DNA from: an uncultured Cohaesibacter sp.
GTDB lineage: Bacteria; Pseudomonadota; Alphaproteobacteria; Rhizobiales; Cohaesibacteraceae
Direction: 5' to 3'
NCBI RefSeq assembly: GCF_963676485.1
Contig: NZ_OY781114.1
Location: 496,001-560,000 of the forward strand
DNA length: 64,000 nucleotides
Each line of letters begins with the position of its first letter. The first letter of the stretch is position 1. Shown here one piece after another: positions 1 to 12,038 of the stretch. The notes under the pieces are model-generated. The model searched no databases. It saw nothing but the letters and a program-made list of their open reading frames with translations, and had not been told where the DNA came from. Both the position numbers and the translations under genes were made by a program.

Positions 1-103
1 GGGAATCCTTCACAGGGGACGGTGTCGTCCCTTGATATATTAGGAATATAGGCTGGCAAACACCACACTTTTTTGGCGATTGCATGCGATCTGGTGGATT
101 AGA

Positions 104-451
104 TCACGCTTCTTTTATCGCCAGCTCTTCTTCCCCTGCAGGCAGGGCCTGCGGACACTCATCCTGCAGAAAGGCCATAAGGTCGGTCAGGCAATCCTGC
201 AAACCATAATATATCATGTTCCGCCCCCGACGCTGGGAGCGGATCAAACCGGCCCGTTGCAGAATGGACAGGTGGGTGGAAAGGGTGTTGTGCGGCACAT
301 CCAGACTTTTCGCAATGGCACCAGCGCCCATTCCTTCAGGCCCGGCCTGAGAGAGAAGGCGGAAGACTTCCAGCCGCGTTTCCTGCGCCAAAGCGGACAG
401 AATGATTTGCGCCCGTGATTGCGCATTCCAGATGTCGGACACCTTATGCAT
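104..451 (-). CDS. ArsR-family winged-helix transcriptional regulator
   Basis: This is a 115-residue protein with a compact winged helix-turn-helix. The recognition helix is around NTLSTHLSILQRAGLI (about residues 55-70), followed by a basic wing (RSQRRGRN) and a short C-terminal dimerisation helix. Size and layout are those of ArsR/SmtB repressors. The only cysteine is near residue 99, so the classic CVC metal site in the recognition helix is absent and a metal effector is not supported. Such regulators usually repress their own operon, but the gene reads towards the window edge and its partner is not visible. It is divergent from the PPDK gene across a 265-base intergenic region. The family call is firm; the ligand and targets are unknown. 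Confidence 0.85.
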   Translation of the reverse strand: MHKVSDIWNAQSRAQIILSALAQETRLEVFRLLSQAGPEGMGAGAIAKSLDVPHNTLSTHLSILQRAGLIRSQRRGRNMIYYGLQDCLTDLMAFLQDECPQALPAGEEELAIKEA

Positions 452-716
452 TGCAAACCTGCCTGAAGACCAAAGCTTGAAAATGACGCGATAGACAATC
501 GTGGCCCTTTAACGAGGAGGGCCGAATATCAGTCGAAATCTATCGACGGCTCGTGACACTCCCATGACAGCCCAAACAAAAAGGGCCACGCCACACCGCT
601 ATTTTGACCCTCTCGAGCAACAGCAGGCAGAAAAATAGAGCAAGAACCCAGTTTCACCTTGATCTGAGCGTTGGGAAAGGTACTAAGGACTCGTAACGCA
701 GAAGGAATGGAAGAAA

Positions 717-3386
<2,670 letters not shown>

Positions 3387-3412
3387 TCGCAACAGAATAA
3401 GACAAAGCCAAG

Positions 3413-3440
3413 AAAGGGGCGCATGGCTTTCGCCCTTTTC
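3413..3440 (+). terminator. probable terminator after ppdK
   Basis: A stem AAAGGGGCG / CGCCCTTTT with one bulge and an eight-base loop, ending in four T residues, begins 27 bases after the ppdK stop. It is compatible with rho-independent termination, although the U-tract is short. Confidence 0.5.
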
Positions 3441-3737
3441 ATCCAAAGGATCCTTATCCAAACCTGCCCCGCGCCTTTTTAGCAATAAGGCCTACCAAGC
3501 GATGCTCAAAAGCCCCAAAGTCTGACACCATAAAGACCAGGCTCTGCAGCCTTTCCAGCGGCCTCCTAGCCCTTTTCTGTTGCATGCTAACTGTACCGAA
3601 TGGCGCACTGCCGCTATTCCACGGTTGCACCCTGTAAAGCGAAAGAGAATAGCCTCTAGCTCTGGCAGGCATCCGTTGGTGGGAAAGCTGGCAGCAAATA
3701 TTTCGGTTTGAAGCAAAGGCCAGTGTGCAATTCCGTA

Positions 3738-3772
3738 ACTATTGCGGATTTTTCATCATATTCCGCAATAGT
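3738..3772. promoter_or_regulatory. 11-bp perfect inverted repeat upstream of the LysE-family exporter
   Basis: ACTATTGCGGA (3738-3748) and TCCGCAATAGT (3762-3772) are perfect inverted arms separated by 13 bases. TATCGATA palindromes follow at about 3792 and 3815, and a further GCAATA lies near 3823. No T-run follows at once, so an operator is more likely than a terminator. The cognate regulator is not identifiable from this window. Confidence 0.4.
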
Positions 3773-3915
3773 CGCGTATTTTTAAGCTCCTATCGATAGA
3801 ATATTGCATGCACATATCGATACGCAATAAACTATCCAACAGATATAGCAGCGTCGCCCCTTCTTCTTGCCGCAAGCCGGCCTGCCGACGGGGGCCTTAC
3901 TCAAGCCGGATCGTG

Positions 3916-4548
3916 ATGATGAGCAGTATTTATCTTCAAGGGGTTGTCATTGGCCTTGCCATTGCGGCGCCGGTTGGCCCGATCGGGCTTTTATGCATCC
4001 GCCGCACCTTGCGCGAGGGGCGCTTGATGGGGATAGCGACCGGCATGGGTGCAGCAACAGCCGACGGGGTTTATGGCATTCTCGCAGCCACAGGGCTTGC
4101 GGTTTCGGGGCTGCTGGTCAGCCATGGCGACTGGATGCGACTGGCGGGTGGACTGTTGATCCTCTATTTGGGATTTTCAACATTCCGACGCGGCTTTGAG
4201 GCCCAGCCCCACGATCCGGCCGCCGCCCCTTCTGCGCATGCACCGCTCAAGGCCTATGCCACAACCTTTCTGCTCACGCTTTCCAACCCGGCGACCATCA
4301 TTGCCTTCATCGGTATGATCTCAGGTCTTTCCAAGGGGGCAGAGAGCGGGCCTGATGCGGCTTTCTGGCTGGTGTTCGGAGTGTTTTGCGGGTCTGCGCT
4401 TTGGTGGTGTATCCTTGTTGGATTGACGGCGCTGGTGCGCGAAAGGGTGCCAGATCGCTTCATGCAAGCCGTCGATTTTATCTCCGGGGCCATACTCTCC
4501 CTCTGGGGGGCTCGGCTCATCTGGCAGGCCGCAGCCATCCTTTTCTAG
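3916..4548 (+). CDS. LysE/RhtB-family amino-acid exporter
   Basis: The protein is about 210 residues and strongly hydrophobic with roughly six membrane segments. It opens with SIYLQGVVIGLAIAAPVGPIG, the family hallmark around a conserved APVGP. The open frame extends upstream to 3808, but that extension is not hydrophobic and would misplace the first helix. GTG 3913, ATG 3916 or ATG 3919 gives the family's usual length, and I chose ATG 3916. Members export basic amino acids, homoserine/threonine or other small metabolites across the inner membrane; the substrate cannot be read from sequence. Expression may be controlled through the inverted repeats just upstream. Confidence 0.88.
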   Translation: MMSSIYLQGVVIGLAIAAPVGPIGLLCIRRTLREGRLMGIATGMGAATADGVYGILAATGLAVSGLLVSHGDWMRLAGGLLILYLGFSTFRRGFEAQPHDPAAAPSAHAPLKAYATTFLLTLSNPATIIAFIGMISGLSKGAESGPDAAFWLVFGVFCGSALWWCILVGLTALVRERVPDRFMQAVDFISGAILSLWGARLIWQAAAILF

Positions 4549-4704
4549 CCCGTTTTTGCCAATAGATTGCGAGGAAGCAGCATCGCTACGTTGCCTGCAT
4601 CACGCCACGCATCTATCCTTCTAGCCTAAGTCTAACGTCTGTCTGGTGACATTGCGTGCATATGCTAAGCGATATGGGAACCCGAGCCTATCACACGGAA
4701 CCCC

Positions 4705-5685
4705 ATGAACAAGCGCACCGGCTTACATCAAATGCCTTCCTTATCTCTTGCAACCATACGAGAGGGGGGCAAGCGTGCATTATCTCGGGCGCTCAGTGCT
4801 TTGGAAGCCGAAGAGGGCAGTGAGGCGATTGCAAGGCTGCTAGATGAGGCTGCCGAACATGCACAGGCGCATGTGGTCGGGCTCACAGGTCCACCCGGCG
4901 TCGGCAAATCCACTCTGACCAACAGCCTGATCCGCCATTGGCGAGCAAAGGGCGAGCGCGTGGGCGTTGTTGCCGTGGACCCCTCTTCCCGCTTTTCCAT
5001 GGGCGCACTGCTCGGTGACAGGACGCGTCTGGATACGGACCCAAGCGACAAGGATGTATTTGTTCGCTCCATGGCAGCGCGCGACCGCCTTGGCGGCCTT
5101 TCTCATGAAGCTGTTGCCGCCATTGTGTTGATGCGAGCCCTGTTTGACCGGGTGCTTGTGGAAACCGTGGGGATTGGCCAATCGGAATCAGACATCGCCT
5201 TTGCCACAGATACCGTGGTGCTCTGCATCCAGCCCGGCTCGGGCGACAGCCTGCAATTCATGAAAGCCGGCGTCATGGAACTTCCCGATATCATGATCAT
5301 CACCAAAGCGGATCTCGGCCCCTTGGCCAGACGCGCCAAGGCCGATGTCGATGGTGCCTTGTCGCTCGCCATGCGCAAGGAAAAAGACTGGTCAGTGCCT
5401 GTCTTGCTGGTTTCGGCAGTAGACGATACAGGGTTACAACAACTTATAGAGGCAATTGACCTTCATTATAGCAGTTTGCTGGATAGTGATCGATTTTTGG
5501 CATTTCGCCAAGATCAATCAACAGTTTGGCTGTTGGATCGCATCAGAAGGAAGTTCGGAGAGATCGGGTTGGCCCAGATTGACCCTGTAGCAGAAGTCAC
5601 GCTGGCGGGAGGCCCTTTTATGGCTGATCATATCATCACGAAAGAATTGGAGCGGCGCCTGACCAGTACAATCAGAACTAAATAA
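4705..5685 (+). CDS. meaB: methylmalonyl-CoA mutase-associated GTPase MeaB (ArgK/MeaB G3E-type)
   Basis: This 326-residue P-loop GTPase has GPPGVGKST at residues 62-70, the MeaB switch motif ETVGIGQSE, and TKAD as the guanine-specificity motif. MeaB proteins gate cofactor loading and protect adenosylcobalamin-dependent methylmalonyl-CoA mutase from inactivation in propionate and ethylmalonyl-CoA metabolism. No mutase gene is in the window, so the gene is an orphan here. An alternative start at ATG 4732 (MPSLSLATI) would trim nine residues. The C-terminal dimerisation region is present and the length is normal. Confidence 0.93.
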   Translation: MNKRTGLHQMPSLSLATIREGGKRALSRALSALEAEEGSEAIARLLDEAAEHAQAHVVGLTGPPGVGKSTLTNSLIRHWRAKGERVGVVAVDPSSRFSMGALLGDRTRLDTDPSDKDVFVRSMAARDRLGGLSHEAVAAIVLMRALFDRVLVETVGIGQSESDIAFATDTVVLCIQPGSGDSLQFMKAGVMELPDIMIITKADLGPLARRAKADVDGALSLAMRKEKDWSVPVLLVSAVDDTGLQQLIEAIDLHYSSLLDSDRFLAFRQDQSTVWLLDRIRRKFGEIGLAQIDPVAEVTLAGGPFMADHIITKELERRLTSTIRTK

Positions 5686-5939
5686 AAGCCACCGGTAGCA
5701 ATTCACCTGAAACGCTTCCATACATGGGGTGCATTGCGTATTATTGATATGGGGCAAACTTGTCCAATTGTGAACAAACTATTCGCCACGAACACTTGCG
5801 TAAAATGATGTAACACCCAAATTAAATGAAAAAATTTTCTATTTATAACTTTTTCCTATTGGGAACTTGGCAAATTGGATAAATTAAAAAGCGAAAAACA
5901 TTAATTTTGGGGTGATTTAATATTCATTTCCAGTTAGAT

Positions 5940-6131
5940 TTAGATTGCTTGTTTATGCGCACAGGAGAGCGTCACCTTATTTGGCTCTAGGTGTAGTGCG
6001 GACATTCTGCGGGGACTGTTCTGACATTCGCCTCCTACGTTTTCGGTTCTTTGCTGGTTTGAACCAAACGGAAGGGCACATAGACAAGTATCACTTGCCC
6101 GGACCCTTCATTGGGCTCCGGGCATTTTTTT
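5940..6131 (+). ncRNA. candidate small RNA ending at a strong intrinsic terminator
   Basis: The 3' end is defined by a GC-rich hairpin GCCCGGA...TCCGGGC (6097-6123, with an inner CCC/GGG extension) followed by a seven-T run. The nearest upstream gene on this strand stops about 410 bases earlier, too far for a simple terminator of meaB. The 5' boundary is a guess, placed just after the AT-rich block. I do not recognise a known family (not 4.5S, tmRNA or RNase P). Confidence 0.35.
6097..6131 (+). terminator. strong rho-independent terminator, not next to a gene
   Basis: GCCCGGACCC pairs with GGG(C)TCCGGGC around a six-base loop and is followed by TTTTTTT. It lies 410 bases past meaB and about 390 bases before the next gene. 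Confidence 0.75.
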
Positions 6132-6341
6132 GCTCAAAACACCGCCCCTTGCCCGCTTCATATTCAAGAGTATCTCGGCAACACAACCAGAAATGTGCAT
6201 AGGCGACCAGAATCGCCTTACCCCTTTGAGGTAGCAAGCACATTGCATTTTGCTCCATTCCTCCACATTTTTTTCCTAGCCAAAATCTCCCTACTGTCAA
6301 ATTTGACTATAGAAAAAATTTTCTGCCCAAGCTTTGCCGCA

Positions 6342-6399
6342 TTAACGCTTTACCGCATGCTTAACGCTGGGCGTGTCGTTAACGCTCTCTCAAGGTTAA
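6342..6399. promoter_or_regulatory. three TTAACGCT direct repeats plus a TTAA upstream of the wall-hydrolase gene
   Basis: TTAACGCT occurs at 6342, 6361 and 6379, spaced 19 and 18 bp, with a fourth TTAA at 6396. The near-helical spacing suggests an array of half-sites for one regulator. TTAAC is the core of the alphaproteobacterial CtrA motif, but CtrA identity is an inference. Confidence 0.4.
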
Positions 6400-6522
6400 T
6401 GGTGCATTATTCTCTCTAGAACCGGTCAGTTCTCCGGTTGTTCTGCGTGCGCGGTCTTGTTTGCGAGTATCAACAAGATACGCGATAGAGTGTAATAGTT
6501 GCGTTGTGTAATTGGTGACAGA

Positions 6523-8166
6523 ATGTCGAAATCCTTGCTGGGCCAGAAGAGCCTTGGTCTGACCGCCTGTCTGATGATAAGCACCGGTTTGGTCCTTTCT
6601 TTCACTCAGTCTCTCGACGAGGACAGATCTGCAGCCGTTTCACTGGCTGACCTGCGTGAGCAGGGCTGGACCGGAGAGATCTTCACCCAAACAGCCACGC
6701 CTCAAATTCATTTGGCGAGCACACAGTCTTCCGTCCCCCCCGTTCCCAAAGCTCTGACATCCGCAGGACAGTTCAACAAAGGCACCTATATCCAGATGTC
6801 TGAACCATCCGGTAAGGACAAACTGGGGCGAACGCACGAAAGTTACCAGATCGCGAAATATTCCGATCTGGAAGAGACCTTCAGCATTAATGGCAAAGGC
6901 AAAGGTGATCGCCGCCGCCGCTGGGCATTCGAACCGTTCAAGGTTTCCCATGGTCGGCGCGACATTGCCATGAACTGGTCCGGCTCGGTTTGGTACATGA
7001 ACAGTCCCATGGCCGAGGAAGACAATGATGCCCTCCCCAAGCTGGTGTTTGCACCGGCCGAGGATTTGCGCCTGGTGATGGCCGATGCGCGTCAATTCCT
7101 GATGACTGAAACATTTACGACCGGACCGGCCATGATGGTTGCGCAGAACGGCGCCGCGACCCCGTCCATTCAGGGAGTAGACCCCACGGTCACGGGCTCT
7201 ACCGCGATGGCCTATGCGCCGACAGGAGACAGCACCCAAGCCCCATTCGAGGCTATTCTGACCGAACAGCGCAAAGGCGAGATCAGCGAAGATAATCAGA
7301 TTACGGTGCTGGACGCCGTCGATGATTTCAATGGCACAGATGAGGCAGAAACAAGTGAAGATGTGACCACACCAGCACCTATGCTTGCGTCCATAGCACC
7401 GATTGATGCCCTGCCCCGCGTGCGCGCTCCTTTCGCCGGAGCACCTGACGAAGCCAGCAAAACAGCCAAGGTCAGCAAGCCGCTTGATATCTCGCCAATC
7501 GTTGCAGATGCCGAGAAACATGCGCAGCAAGTGGCCGAAGAACAGGACGAGGGCGATATTCCCCCAACCCTTGCTCTCAGCCGTGAACGCCGCGCCGAGC
7601 TGAAACTTGCCAAACTTGCCGATGACGACAAGGAAGAAAAGACCAAGAAAAAGTCCCGCTGGGCGAGCTGGTTCAGTTTTTCCAGCAAAAAGGCCAAGAT
7701 TGATGCAAGGGGCGAACATGCATGGGTGAAGAACAAGCTGCCGAAATCGTCCTATACGAAAAAGCAGAAGACGTGCCTTGCTAATGCTATCTATTTTGAA
7801 AGCCGCTCCGAACCGGAAGATGGGCAGATCGCCGTGGGTCAGGTGGTCATGAACCGGGTGAAGAACCCGGCCTATCCGAATTCGATTTGCGGTGTTGTTT
7901 ACCAGAACCAGCATAAGCGCAACGCCTGCCAGTTCTCCTTTGCTTGCGATGGCATCCCTGATCGTGTCCGTTCCAAAAAGGCATGGAATCTCGCCTGGAA
8001 ACTGGCCGATGAAGTGGTGAATGAAGAAGTCTGGCTCAAGTCAGTTGGCTCTTCCACACATTATCACGCCACCTATGTGCACCCCAAATGGGCGCGTACA
8101 ATGAAGAAACGCAAGAAAATCGGCTTGCATATCTTCTACAAGACCTACGGTGGCGGCTGGAGCTAA
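6523..8166 (+). CDS. SleB/CwlJ-type cell-wall hydrolase with long N-terminal region
   Basis: The protein has about 547 residues from ATG 6523; a TTG at 6499 would add eight residues and is less likely. The N-terminus has one hydrophobic stretch (about residues 12-28) that acts as a signal or membrane anchor. A long low-complexity acidic/Ala-rich region follows, then a Lys-rich stretch. The C-terminal ~110 residues form the Hydrolase_2 (SleB/CwlJ) domain: CLANAIYFESRSEPEDGQ, GQVVMNRVKNPAYP, CQFSFACDG and STHYHATYVHPKWA, with the catalytic Glu in the YFESR motif. Such proteins cleave peptidoglycan (lytic transglycosylase-like) in the periplasm of alphaproteobacteria. The gene is single, has its own terminator, and sits behind the TTAACGCT array. 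Confidence 0.9.
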   Translation: MSKSLLGQKSLGLTACLMISTGLVLSFTQSLDEDRSAAVSLADLREQGWTGEIFTQTATPQIHLASTQSSVPPVPKALTSAGQFNKGTYIQMSEPSGKDKLGRTHESYQIAKYSDLEETFSINGKGKGDRRRRWAFEPFKVSHGRRDIAMNWSGSVWYMNSPMAEEDNDALPKLVFAPAEDLRLVMADARQFLMTETFTTGPAMMVAQNGAATPSIQGVDPTVTGSTAMAYAPTGDSTQAPFEAILTEQRKGEISEDNQITVLDAVDDFNGTDEAETSEDVTTPAPMLASIAPIDALPRVRAPFAGAPDEASKTAKVSKPLDISPIVADAEKHAQQVAEEQDEGDIPPTLALSRERRAELKLAKLADDDKEEKTKKKSRWASWFSFSSKKAKIDARGEHAWVKNKLPKSSYTKKQKTCLANAIYFESRSEPEDGQIAVGQVVMNRVKNPAYPNSICGVVYQNQHKRNACQFSFACDGIPDRVRSKKAWNLAWKLADEVVNEEVWLKSVGSSTHYHATYVHPKWARTMKKRKKIGLHIFYKTYGGGWS

Positions 8167-8566
8167 GCGCCTTCCCCAAGGCGTCCGTTTCTGCCAAACC
8201 TGCGCAGACTCGGGATCTGAACATGCTATTCATCAAAAGCGGGCCTCTTAAGGCTCGCTTTTTTTACATCTGATCACTTGGCGGGAGAAAGCGCGGTTAA
8301 GGCTTTGAAAGCAGACCGGGTGTCCATTTTAACAAGACCTGTTTTATTCTCCTTCGACAAAACAGGCTAATGATACAACTATAACAAACCAATGCCCCAC
8401 CATTTGTAATTTTGACAATGATTCTTGAAAATTTATTTCAAATATGCCCCATATCGGGAATGCATTCCATTGTAATGATATATCTCGTAAATTATTTTTT
8501 TAGATCCTTGTGACAATATGCAACCCGAACCAGTCTCAGGAATTTTCACAATAGTTCGGTGTTCCC
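8167..8566. other. 400-base intergenic region upstream of the first chemoreceptor
   Basis: It holds the wall-hydrolase terminator, then AT-rich DNA with a 12-bp palindrome GGAATGCATTCC near 8458. No gene is seen. The palindrome is a possible operator for the chemoreceptor, but it lacks the GGTAAAAT arms found upstream of the two other receptors. Confidence 0.5.
8236..8265 (+). terminator. terminator after the wall-hydrolase gene
   Basis: AAAGCGGGCC pairs with GGCTCGCTTT (one G-T pair) around TCTTAA and is followed by a T-run, 70 bases past the stop codon. Confidence 0.8.
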
Positions 8567-10552
8567 ATGTTTATGAAGTCCGCTCGGTTTCTCAAATTTT
8601 CACAATCGTTGAAAATTTCCCATCGCATCATTGCCCTTACAATTGTCTGTTTGTTGGGTGTCGTGATCCTCGGTACAACCAACTATGTTGGTTCGAATAT
8701 GCGTACTGCAGCTATCAAGGAAGGGGAAATTGCCAACTCCATCAAGGATATTGTGCAGCAGGTCAACCTGTCGGTTTTGAATATGCGCAGCAACGCCAAT
8801 TCCTTCCAGACCGTAAATAACCGCAAGTTTGCTGTCCGCTTCGATCTCGCCTACGACGATGCAGTCAATCTGCTAGACGAGATCAACGAGGTAGACATCT
8901 ACGGCGCAACCAATGAGTCTGTTAGTGAACTGCGTGCGGCCCTCGCGGACGATCAGAATAGCTTCCACAAAATCGTCGAAAAGACCAAGGAAATCGGCTT
9001 TTCCGACTATAGCGGCATGCGCGGAGAGCTGAACGCGATCGCAGAGGATGTTGACAAGGCCATCAGAAAGACGCGGAACCAACATCTGTTGGTACTTCAG
9101 CTTGAAATGCGCCATCTGGAAAAAGACTATTTGAAAACCGGTGCGGCAGACATTCTTACTGATTTGAAAGATAAACAGAAAGATATGAACAACGCTCTGG
9201 CTACTGCGATGCTGTCTTCTGATGTGCGCGCTTTCATCATCAAGAATGTTGAGTCCTACACCCAGACGATCGGCAACATCCAACAAGCCAGAAACAAGCT
9301 CTTCAGAATGTCTGCTGAGATGAACTCGCTCTATAACACCATGTCGTTCAAGTTCGCCACTATCCGCGAACTGGCCAACAAGAGCAGCGAACAGGCAGCA
9401 CAGAAACTGAGCCAGATCGACAAACAGGTCACACTGATCTTCATCTCCACCCTGTTTGGTTCTGTTGTTCTGACCGTTTTGTTTGCCTTCTTCCTTGGAC
9501 GCAGCATCGTTGTTCCGATCCGCAACATCATCAGCTCGATGAACAATCTGGCCGAAGGGGACAGAGCATCGGAAATCCCTTATGCCGGTCTGCGCAATGA
9601 GATTGGCGACATCGCGAAAGCCGTGGAAGTCTTTCGCAAGAATGCCATCGAACGTGAGCGCCTGAAAACCACGACCGAGAAAGAGCAGGAAGAGCGTCTG
9701 CGTCGCCAGCACCGTATGGAAGAGCTTATCGAGCAGTTCCGTGGTCTGGCGCAGCTTGCCATGCAAGCCGTTGCCTCAAAAACCAAGGGCATGGAAGAAA
9801 TCGCCAGCACGCTTTCGGCAAATTCGACTCAGACCTCGACACAGGCCGACACCGTGGAACGCTCGTCCAACGAAGCTCAAGAGCATTTCCAGGCTGTGGC
9901 TGCTGCGGCTGAGCAGCTGTCCGCTTCGATCAGCGAGATCGGGCGCCAGACCGAAAGCTCTTCCACAGTCATTCAGAAGGCCGTCGACACAGCAACGGCT
10001 GCGGATGCAAGGATCTCCAGTCTTGCCAATGCTGCCCAGCAGGTTGGCGAAGTGGTGACCATGATCCAGAATATCGCCGAGCAGACCAACCTTCTTGCCC
10101 TCAATGCCACCATAGAGGCAGCTCGGGCCGGAGAAGCTGGGCGTGGCTTTGCCGTGGTTGCTGCCGAGGTCAAGGAGCTGGCCAACCAGACCAGCAAGGC
10201 AACCGAGGAGATTTCCGGTCAGATTACCGCCATTCAGTCAGAAACAAATGAAGCGGTGGAAGCCATCCGCGCCATCACCCAGACCATGACTGAAGTCGGC
10301 TCGTCATCGAACACCATCGCAGCAGCCGTGGAAGAACAGGGCAGCGCAACGGAAAATATCAGCGAGAATGTTCAACGGGCAGCCGCTGGTGCCGCCAACA
10401 TCACCGAGAATATCGGCAGTGTGGCGGAAGCCGCCAGCGCCAACCTCGATTCAGCCCAGAATGTTTTGACGGTCTCCCACGAAATGCTGAAACAGACCGA
10501 TGAACTTCAGACACTCATCAACGAGTTCCTCGAGGATGTGGCTGCCGCCTAA
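8567..10552 (+). CDS. methyl-accepting chemotaxis protein with a long helical periplasmic sensor
   Basis: This 661-residue transmembrane receptor has TM1 at about residues 20-38, a ~250-residue helix-rich periplasmic domain and TM2 at about 288-312. A HAMP domain follows (to about 366), then a cytoplasmic signalling hairpin with the conserved tip [20 protein letters not shown]. The sensor resembles helical-bimodular (HBM/4HB-like) domains rather than Cache, since no PAS-like beta motifs are visible; that call is by inspection. There is no C-terminal CheR/CheB-tethering pentapeptide (it ends EFLEDVAAA). It should signal through CheA/CheW to CheY; no cheA is in this window. The ligand is unknown. 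Confidence 0.93.
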   Translation: MFMKSARFLKFSQSLKISHRIIALTIVCLLGVVILGTTNYVGSNMRTAAIKEGEIANSIKDIVQQVNLSVLNMRSNANSFQTVNNRKFAVRFDLAYDDAVNLLDEINEVDIYGATNESVSELRAALADDQNSFHKIVEKTKEIGFSDYSGMRGELNAIAEDVDKAIRKTRNQHLLVLQLEMRHLEKDYLKTGAADILTDLKDKQKDMNNALATAMLSSDVRAFIIKNVESYTQTIGNIQQARNKLFRMSAEMNSLYNTMSFKFATIRELANKSSEQAAQKLSQIDKQVTLIFISTLFGSVVLTVLFAFFLGRSIVVPIRNIISSMNNLAEGDRASEIPYAGLRNEIGDIAKAVEVFRKNAIERERLKTTTEKEQEERLRRQHRMEELIEQFRGLAQLAMQAVASKTKGMEEIASTLSANSTQTSTQADTVERSSNEAQEHFQAVAAAAEQLSASISEIGRQTESSSTVIQKAVDTATAADARISSLANAAQQVGEVVTMIQNIAEQTNLLALNATIEAARAGEAGRGFAVVAAEVKELANQTSKATEEISGQITAIQSETNEAVEAIRAITQTMTEVGSSSNTIAAAVEEQGSATENISENVQRAAAGAANITENIGSVAEAASANLDSAQNVLTVSHEMLKQTDELQTLINEFLEDVAAA

Positions 10553-10579
10553 CCGATAGCCTATCAATGCATAAAGAAC

Positions 10580-10610
10580 AGGCCGCGCCGGAGATATTCC
10601 GACGCGGCCT
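10580..10610 (+). terminator. terminator after the chemoreceptor gene
   Basis: AGGCCGCG and CGCGGCCT form a perfect 8-bp stem closely after the stop codon. The U-tract is weak (TTTACTTTG). Confidence 0.65.
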
Positions 10611-10673
10611 TTACTTTGTCAGCTAGCTTTGCAGAACAGGAGAACAAAGCGAATAGAAACATCACATTGGCAA

Positions 10674-10919
10674 CTATTTCCCTGCAGCCAATCTTTCTTT
10701 GTACTGCTTCATGGTCTTGCCACACAATTTTTCGCATGGAATTCCATCCCTATCTCTGTCTCGGGCTTTGTGACCACAGACCTTTAGGAAATAGGTTGCT
10801 TCTTTACAGCTTTTCATCTGCGAACAGGTTTTCTTCGGCGTGCAGCTCTGGGCATAAACCGTTGTCTGCATGATCGTCAAAGCAAAGAGAGCAATTATTA
10901 GCCGAGCAAAATAGAACAT
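10674..10919 (-). CDS. small secreted Excalibur calcium-binding domain protein
   Basis: This 81-residue protein has an N-terminal signal peptide (about residues 1-23, ending VYAQ) and a Cys-rich Excalibur module: CTPKKTCSQMKSCKEA, then the calcium loop DRDRDGIPCE. Excalibur domains bind calcium and are found in secreted or surface proteins, often fused to nucleases; here the domain stands alone. Six Cys lie in the mature part, consistent with disulfides in the periplasm. Function unknown. It converges with the upstream chemoreceptor gene. Confidence 0.8.
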   Translation of the reverse strand: MFYFARLIIALFALTIMQTTVYAQSCTPKKTCSQMKSCKEATYFLKVCGHKARDRDRDGIPCEKLCGKTMKQYKERLAAGK

Positions 10920-10999
10920 TCTTGAATGCTACCACAGAGTGCGGGGCTTTAAACACTCGTCAACTGCAAAAAATGGCTCAGAACTGAACCAATTTTGTG

Positions 11000-11926
11000 T
11001 CAGCCAAGTGCATCAAGCTTTGCTGCCACTTCCAGCAGATCTTGCCAGGCTGCGCGCTTTTGCGCCGGGGTCCGCAGCAAAAAGGCCGGATGCAACGTGG
11101 ACATGACCGGAATATCCCGCTGAGGCTTGTCCTGCCCACCGATGGAATAGGTCCGCCAGCGGCCACGCAGGCGCATGATGCCATCCTTGCTGCCAAGCAG
11201 TTGCTGGGCGGATGTTCCTCCCAGAAAAACAAGTATCTTGGGATTGACCAGTTCGATATGCCGATGAATGAATGGCTGCATCAGCGTCTGCTCATCAAGG
11301 CTCGGCTTGCGGTTGCCCGGCGGACGCCAAGGCAGAATATTGGTGATGTAGCTGTTGCTCCGGTCCAGATTGACAGCAGCCATCATCTTATCGAGCAACT
11401 GCCCTGCCCGACCGACAAAAGGCACGCCTTGCAAATCCTCGTCCCGCCCCGGCGCTTCGCCGATGAACATGACGTCAGCTTTGGGATTGCCATCCCCGAA
11501 TACGAGAGTCTTTGCGGAAAATTTCAAACTACAGCCTTCAAAGGCAGCAAGCGTCTGGCGCAACTGATCCAGGCTGTCCGCCTGCAACGCCAATGCCCGC
11601 GCGTTTTCAACGGCCCCTTGTGCATTGGTGGGCAAGCCGCCCGGTCTCCCCGCCCCAGCCGCATTGTGCGCTGCAACATTGAACGAAGGATGGGATTGAT
11701 TGCCCGCCCCTGCTGGCGTAGGTCTAGGAGAAGGACGTTGAGGGGAGGAAGACCTGTTTTGTTGAGATTCCGGCGCTGGCCGCACCTTTTGGCGCGCCTG
11801 AGCCTGACGTAGACTTTCTGCAAAACGATCTTGCGGCGCAGCATCGACAGCACAATCCACGCCCATCGCCTCGTACCAGTCGAGGAGGGCTTTCAGATCA
11901 TGAGATGTTGTTACCACGTTATGCAT
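11000..11926 (-). CDS. uracil-DNA glycosylase, family 4-like, lacking Fe-S cysteines
   Basis: About 308 residues. The N-terminal ~130 residues are Gln/Pro/Arg-rich and probably disordered. The glycosylase core has [36 protein letters not shown] and the C-terminal [10 protein letters not shown], all hallmarks of UDG family 4 (removal of uracil from DNA). Only two cysteines are present (about residues 25 and 150), so the four ligands of the usual [4Fe-4S] cluster are missing. ATG 11926 is preferred over an upstream GTG at 11935. It is divergent from the ETF-QO gene across ~110 bases. I am sure of the superfamily; in vivo activity is unverified. Confidence 0.88.
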   Translation of the reverse strand: MHNVVTTSHDLKALLDWYEAMGVDCAVDAAPQDRFAESLRQAQARQKVRPAPESQQNRSSSPQRPSPRPTPAGAGNQSHPSFNVAAHNAAGAGRPGGLPTNAQGAVENARALALQADSLDQLRQTLAAFEGCSLKFSAKTLVFGDGNPKADVMFIGEAPGRDEDLQGVPFVGRAGQLLDKMMAAVNLDRSNSYITNILPWRPPGNRKPSLDEQTLMQPFIHRHIELVNPKILVFLGGTSAQQLLGSKDGIMRLRGRWRTYSIGGQDKPQRDIPVMSTLHPAFLLRTPAQKRAAWQDLLEVAAKLDALG

Positions 11927-12038
11927 ATTGAACACTTGGATTCGGTCTTCTTTTTCCGCTAATTATATTCCTTATAGGGCCAACTGCGATAAGTGTCGAT
12001 AGAAAGCCTGTCGACCGGATAATGAAAAGGACCTTCAC

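Larger units (their letters stand above)
3387..3915. other. 529-base intergenic region between ppdK and the LysE-family gene
   Basis: No convincing gene is present. The region contains the ppdK terminator hairpin and, close to the LysE gene, an 11-bp inverted repeat plus TATCGATA palindromes (annotated separately). An in-frame extension of the LysE gene back to 3808 exists, but it encodes an unlikely Ser/Arg/Cys-rich leader. Confidence 0.6.
5686..6522. other. 837-base intergenic region with an AT-rich block, an orphan terminator and TTAACGCT repeats
   Basis: No protein gene is convincing. An AT-rich block (about 5820-5945) precedes a stretch of higher GC that ends in a strong intrinsic terminator at 6097-6131, which suggests a small RNA. 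Further on, three direct repeats TTAACGCT lie upstream of the wall-hydrolase gene. Confidence 0.6.

Noticed and set aside
80-418. Plus-strand frame opposite the ArsR gene
   Set aside because: The minus-strand ArsR domain is clear; the antisense product lacks any pattern.
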